Below are positions 63,838-64,000 of a stretch of DNA of 64,000 nt, one piece after another. The notes under the pieces are model-generated. The model ran no database searches and was not told the origin of the DNA. It worked only from the letters and a program-made list of their open reading frames with translations. Origin of the DNA: Gautieria morchelliformis (taxonomy: Eukaryota > Basidiomycota > Agaricomycetes > Gomphales > Gomphaceae); assembly GCA_015179125.1 (NCBI GenBank), contig WHVA01000092.1:124001-188000 (forward strand), read 5' to 3'. The number at the start of each line of letters is the position of its first letter. Positions within the stretch are counted from its first letter, which is position 1. A program made the translations under genes and the position numbers.

Positions 63838-64000
63838 GTTGGAATAAAGGCACAAGAGTGTCATCTACCATGAGCCAACCATCACACCACTCTGGACCTG
63901 AGACCTCCTGTACCCAGTCTTTTGCTCATGCCTTTTCTACCTCATCCGGCCACTTGATAGTAACTCGGCGGAATTGTGTTTGATATAGGGCTTTCATGAC

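Larger units (their letters stand above)
54823..64000 (-). pseudogene. PIF-Harbinger nuclease gene, split by two retroelements, running off the window
   Basis: Reading left from 64000: YQTQFRRVTIKWPDEVEKA, a TGA, DWVQEVSGPEWCDGW, MVDDTLVPLFQ, break (G3 at 57660-63837), YDSKSNYSMNMQ, an intron GTGAGT..CTACAG (about 57552-57599), DYGVGLPGSQHDSQAWNETQ, GEWVWADSAYLLQKWLCTPY, a second intron ending about 57306, NTLDNRYYWVSRIRVKSEHC, VGYIKGQFCLLRGL, DDEVSRDIKR, break (gag-only element 54894-56960), EQLKGYLLERLYTESHSYLE and the stop at 54823. The VDD, SQHD/WADSAY and KSEH motifs give the DDE triad of Harbinger-type nucleases. Both interruptions have 5-bp duplications, and coding continuity holds across each. 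Confidence 0.85.

Noticed and set aside
1-64000. tRNA, rRNA and other RNA genes
   Set aside because: No box A/box B pair in tRNA arrangement, cloverleaf or rRNA-like stretch was recognised by eye. A tRNAscan or Rfam run would be needed to exclude them.

Overview
The window looks like a transposon-dense, largely heterochromatic block from a filamentous fungus, most likely an Agaricomycete (mushroom-forming basidiomycete). I infer this from 46-67 bp GT..AG introns, a Helitron with a spliced Rep/Hel gene, chromodomain Ty3/gypsy elements (chromoviruses), Ty1/copia elements, a PIF-Harbinger nuclease, and relics of basidiomycete-typical families (DUF3712, CHAT-type TPR repeats, a 2OG oxygenase-like protein). 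No species can be named from the sequence. Almost nothing here is an ordinary host gene.

Layout. 1-4.6 kb: Helitron on the minus strand whose Rep/helicase reads through without a stop once three short introns are removed. 4.6-11.7 kb: mostly low-information sequence with a decayed hydantoinase/5-oxoprolinase gene, a spliced unknown 274-aa gene, a TATA-led small gene and several fragments. 11.8-14.2 kb: a DUF3712 gene cut by a GC-rich minisatellite that runs into a ~850 bp palindrome. 14.2-17.5 kb: AGGAAAT-rich repeats, hairpins, an AT-rich island and a ~300 bp direct duplication. 17.5-33.9 kb: a 5'-truncated gypsy element (G1), broken by three solo LTRs, whose 3' LTR was hit by a full-length gypsy element (G2, 25804-33745, target duplication TTTTG). 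33.9-47.4 kb: an oxygenase fragment and a possible LINE ORF1 relic carrying a MITE and a copia element (E, TSD GTGAC); E is broken by a solo LTR and by copia D, which itself has an internal inversion. 47.6-52.9 kb: a young, nearly intact copia element (F, TSD AGCTG). 53-64 kb: a solo LTR with internal amplification (TSD TGAAG), then a PIF-Harbinger nuclease gene split by a gag-only mini-retrotransposon (TSD about ACGTT) and by gypsy element G3 (57660-63837, TSD GTTGG); that gene runs off the window.

The most interesting signal is in G2. Between pol and the 3' LTR it carries a spliced gene on the opposite strand that encodes a charged coiled coil, a textbook Zn2Cys6 cluster and a C-terminal helical region. 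The whole element is packed with the pentamer TTCCG, which contains the CCG/CGG triplet such clusters usually bind. G1 has an unrelated-looking antisense reading frame at the same site. Other points: an A-AAA-AAA -1 frameshift site at the G2 gag stop, half-tRNA-type primer sites overlapping the copia start codons, and C-to-T decay (CGA to TGA stops, catalytic Asp to Asn) in the older copies. All coordinates, splices and counts were worked out by eye.
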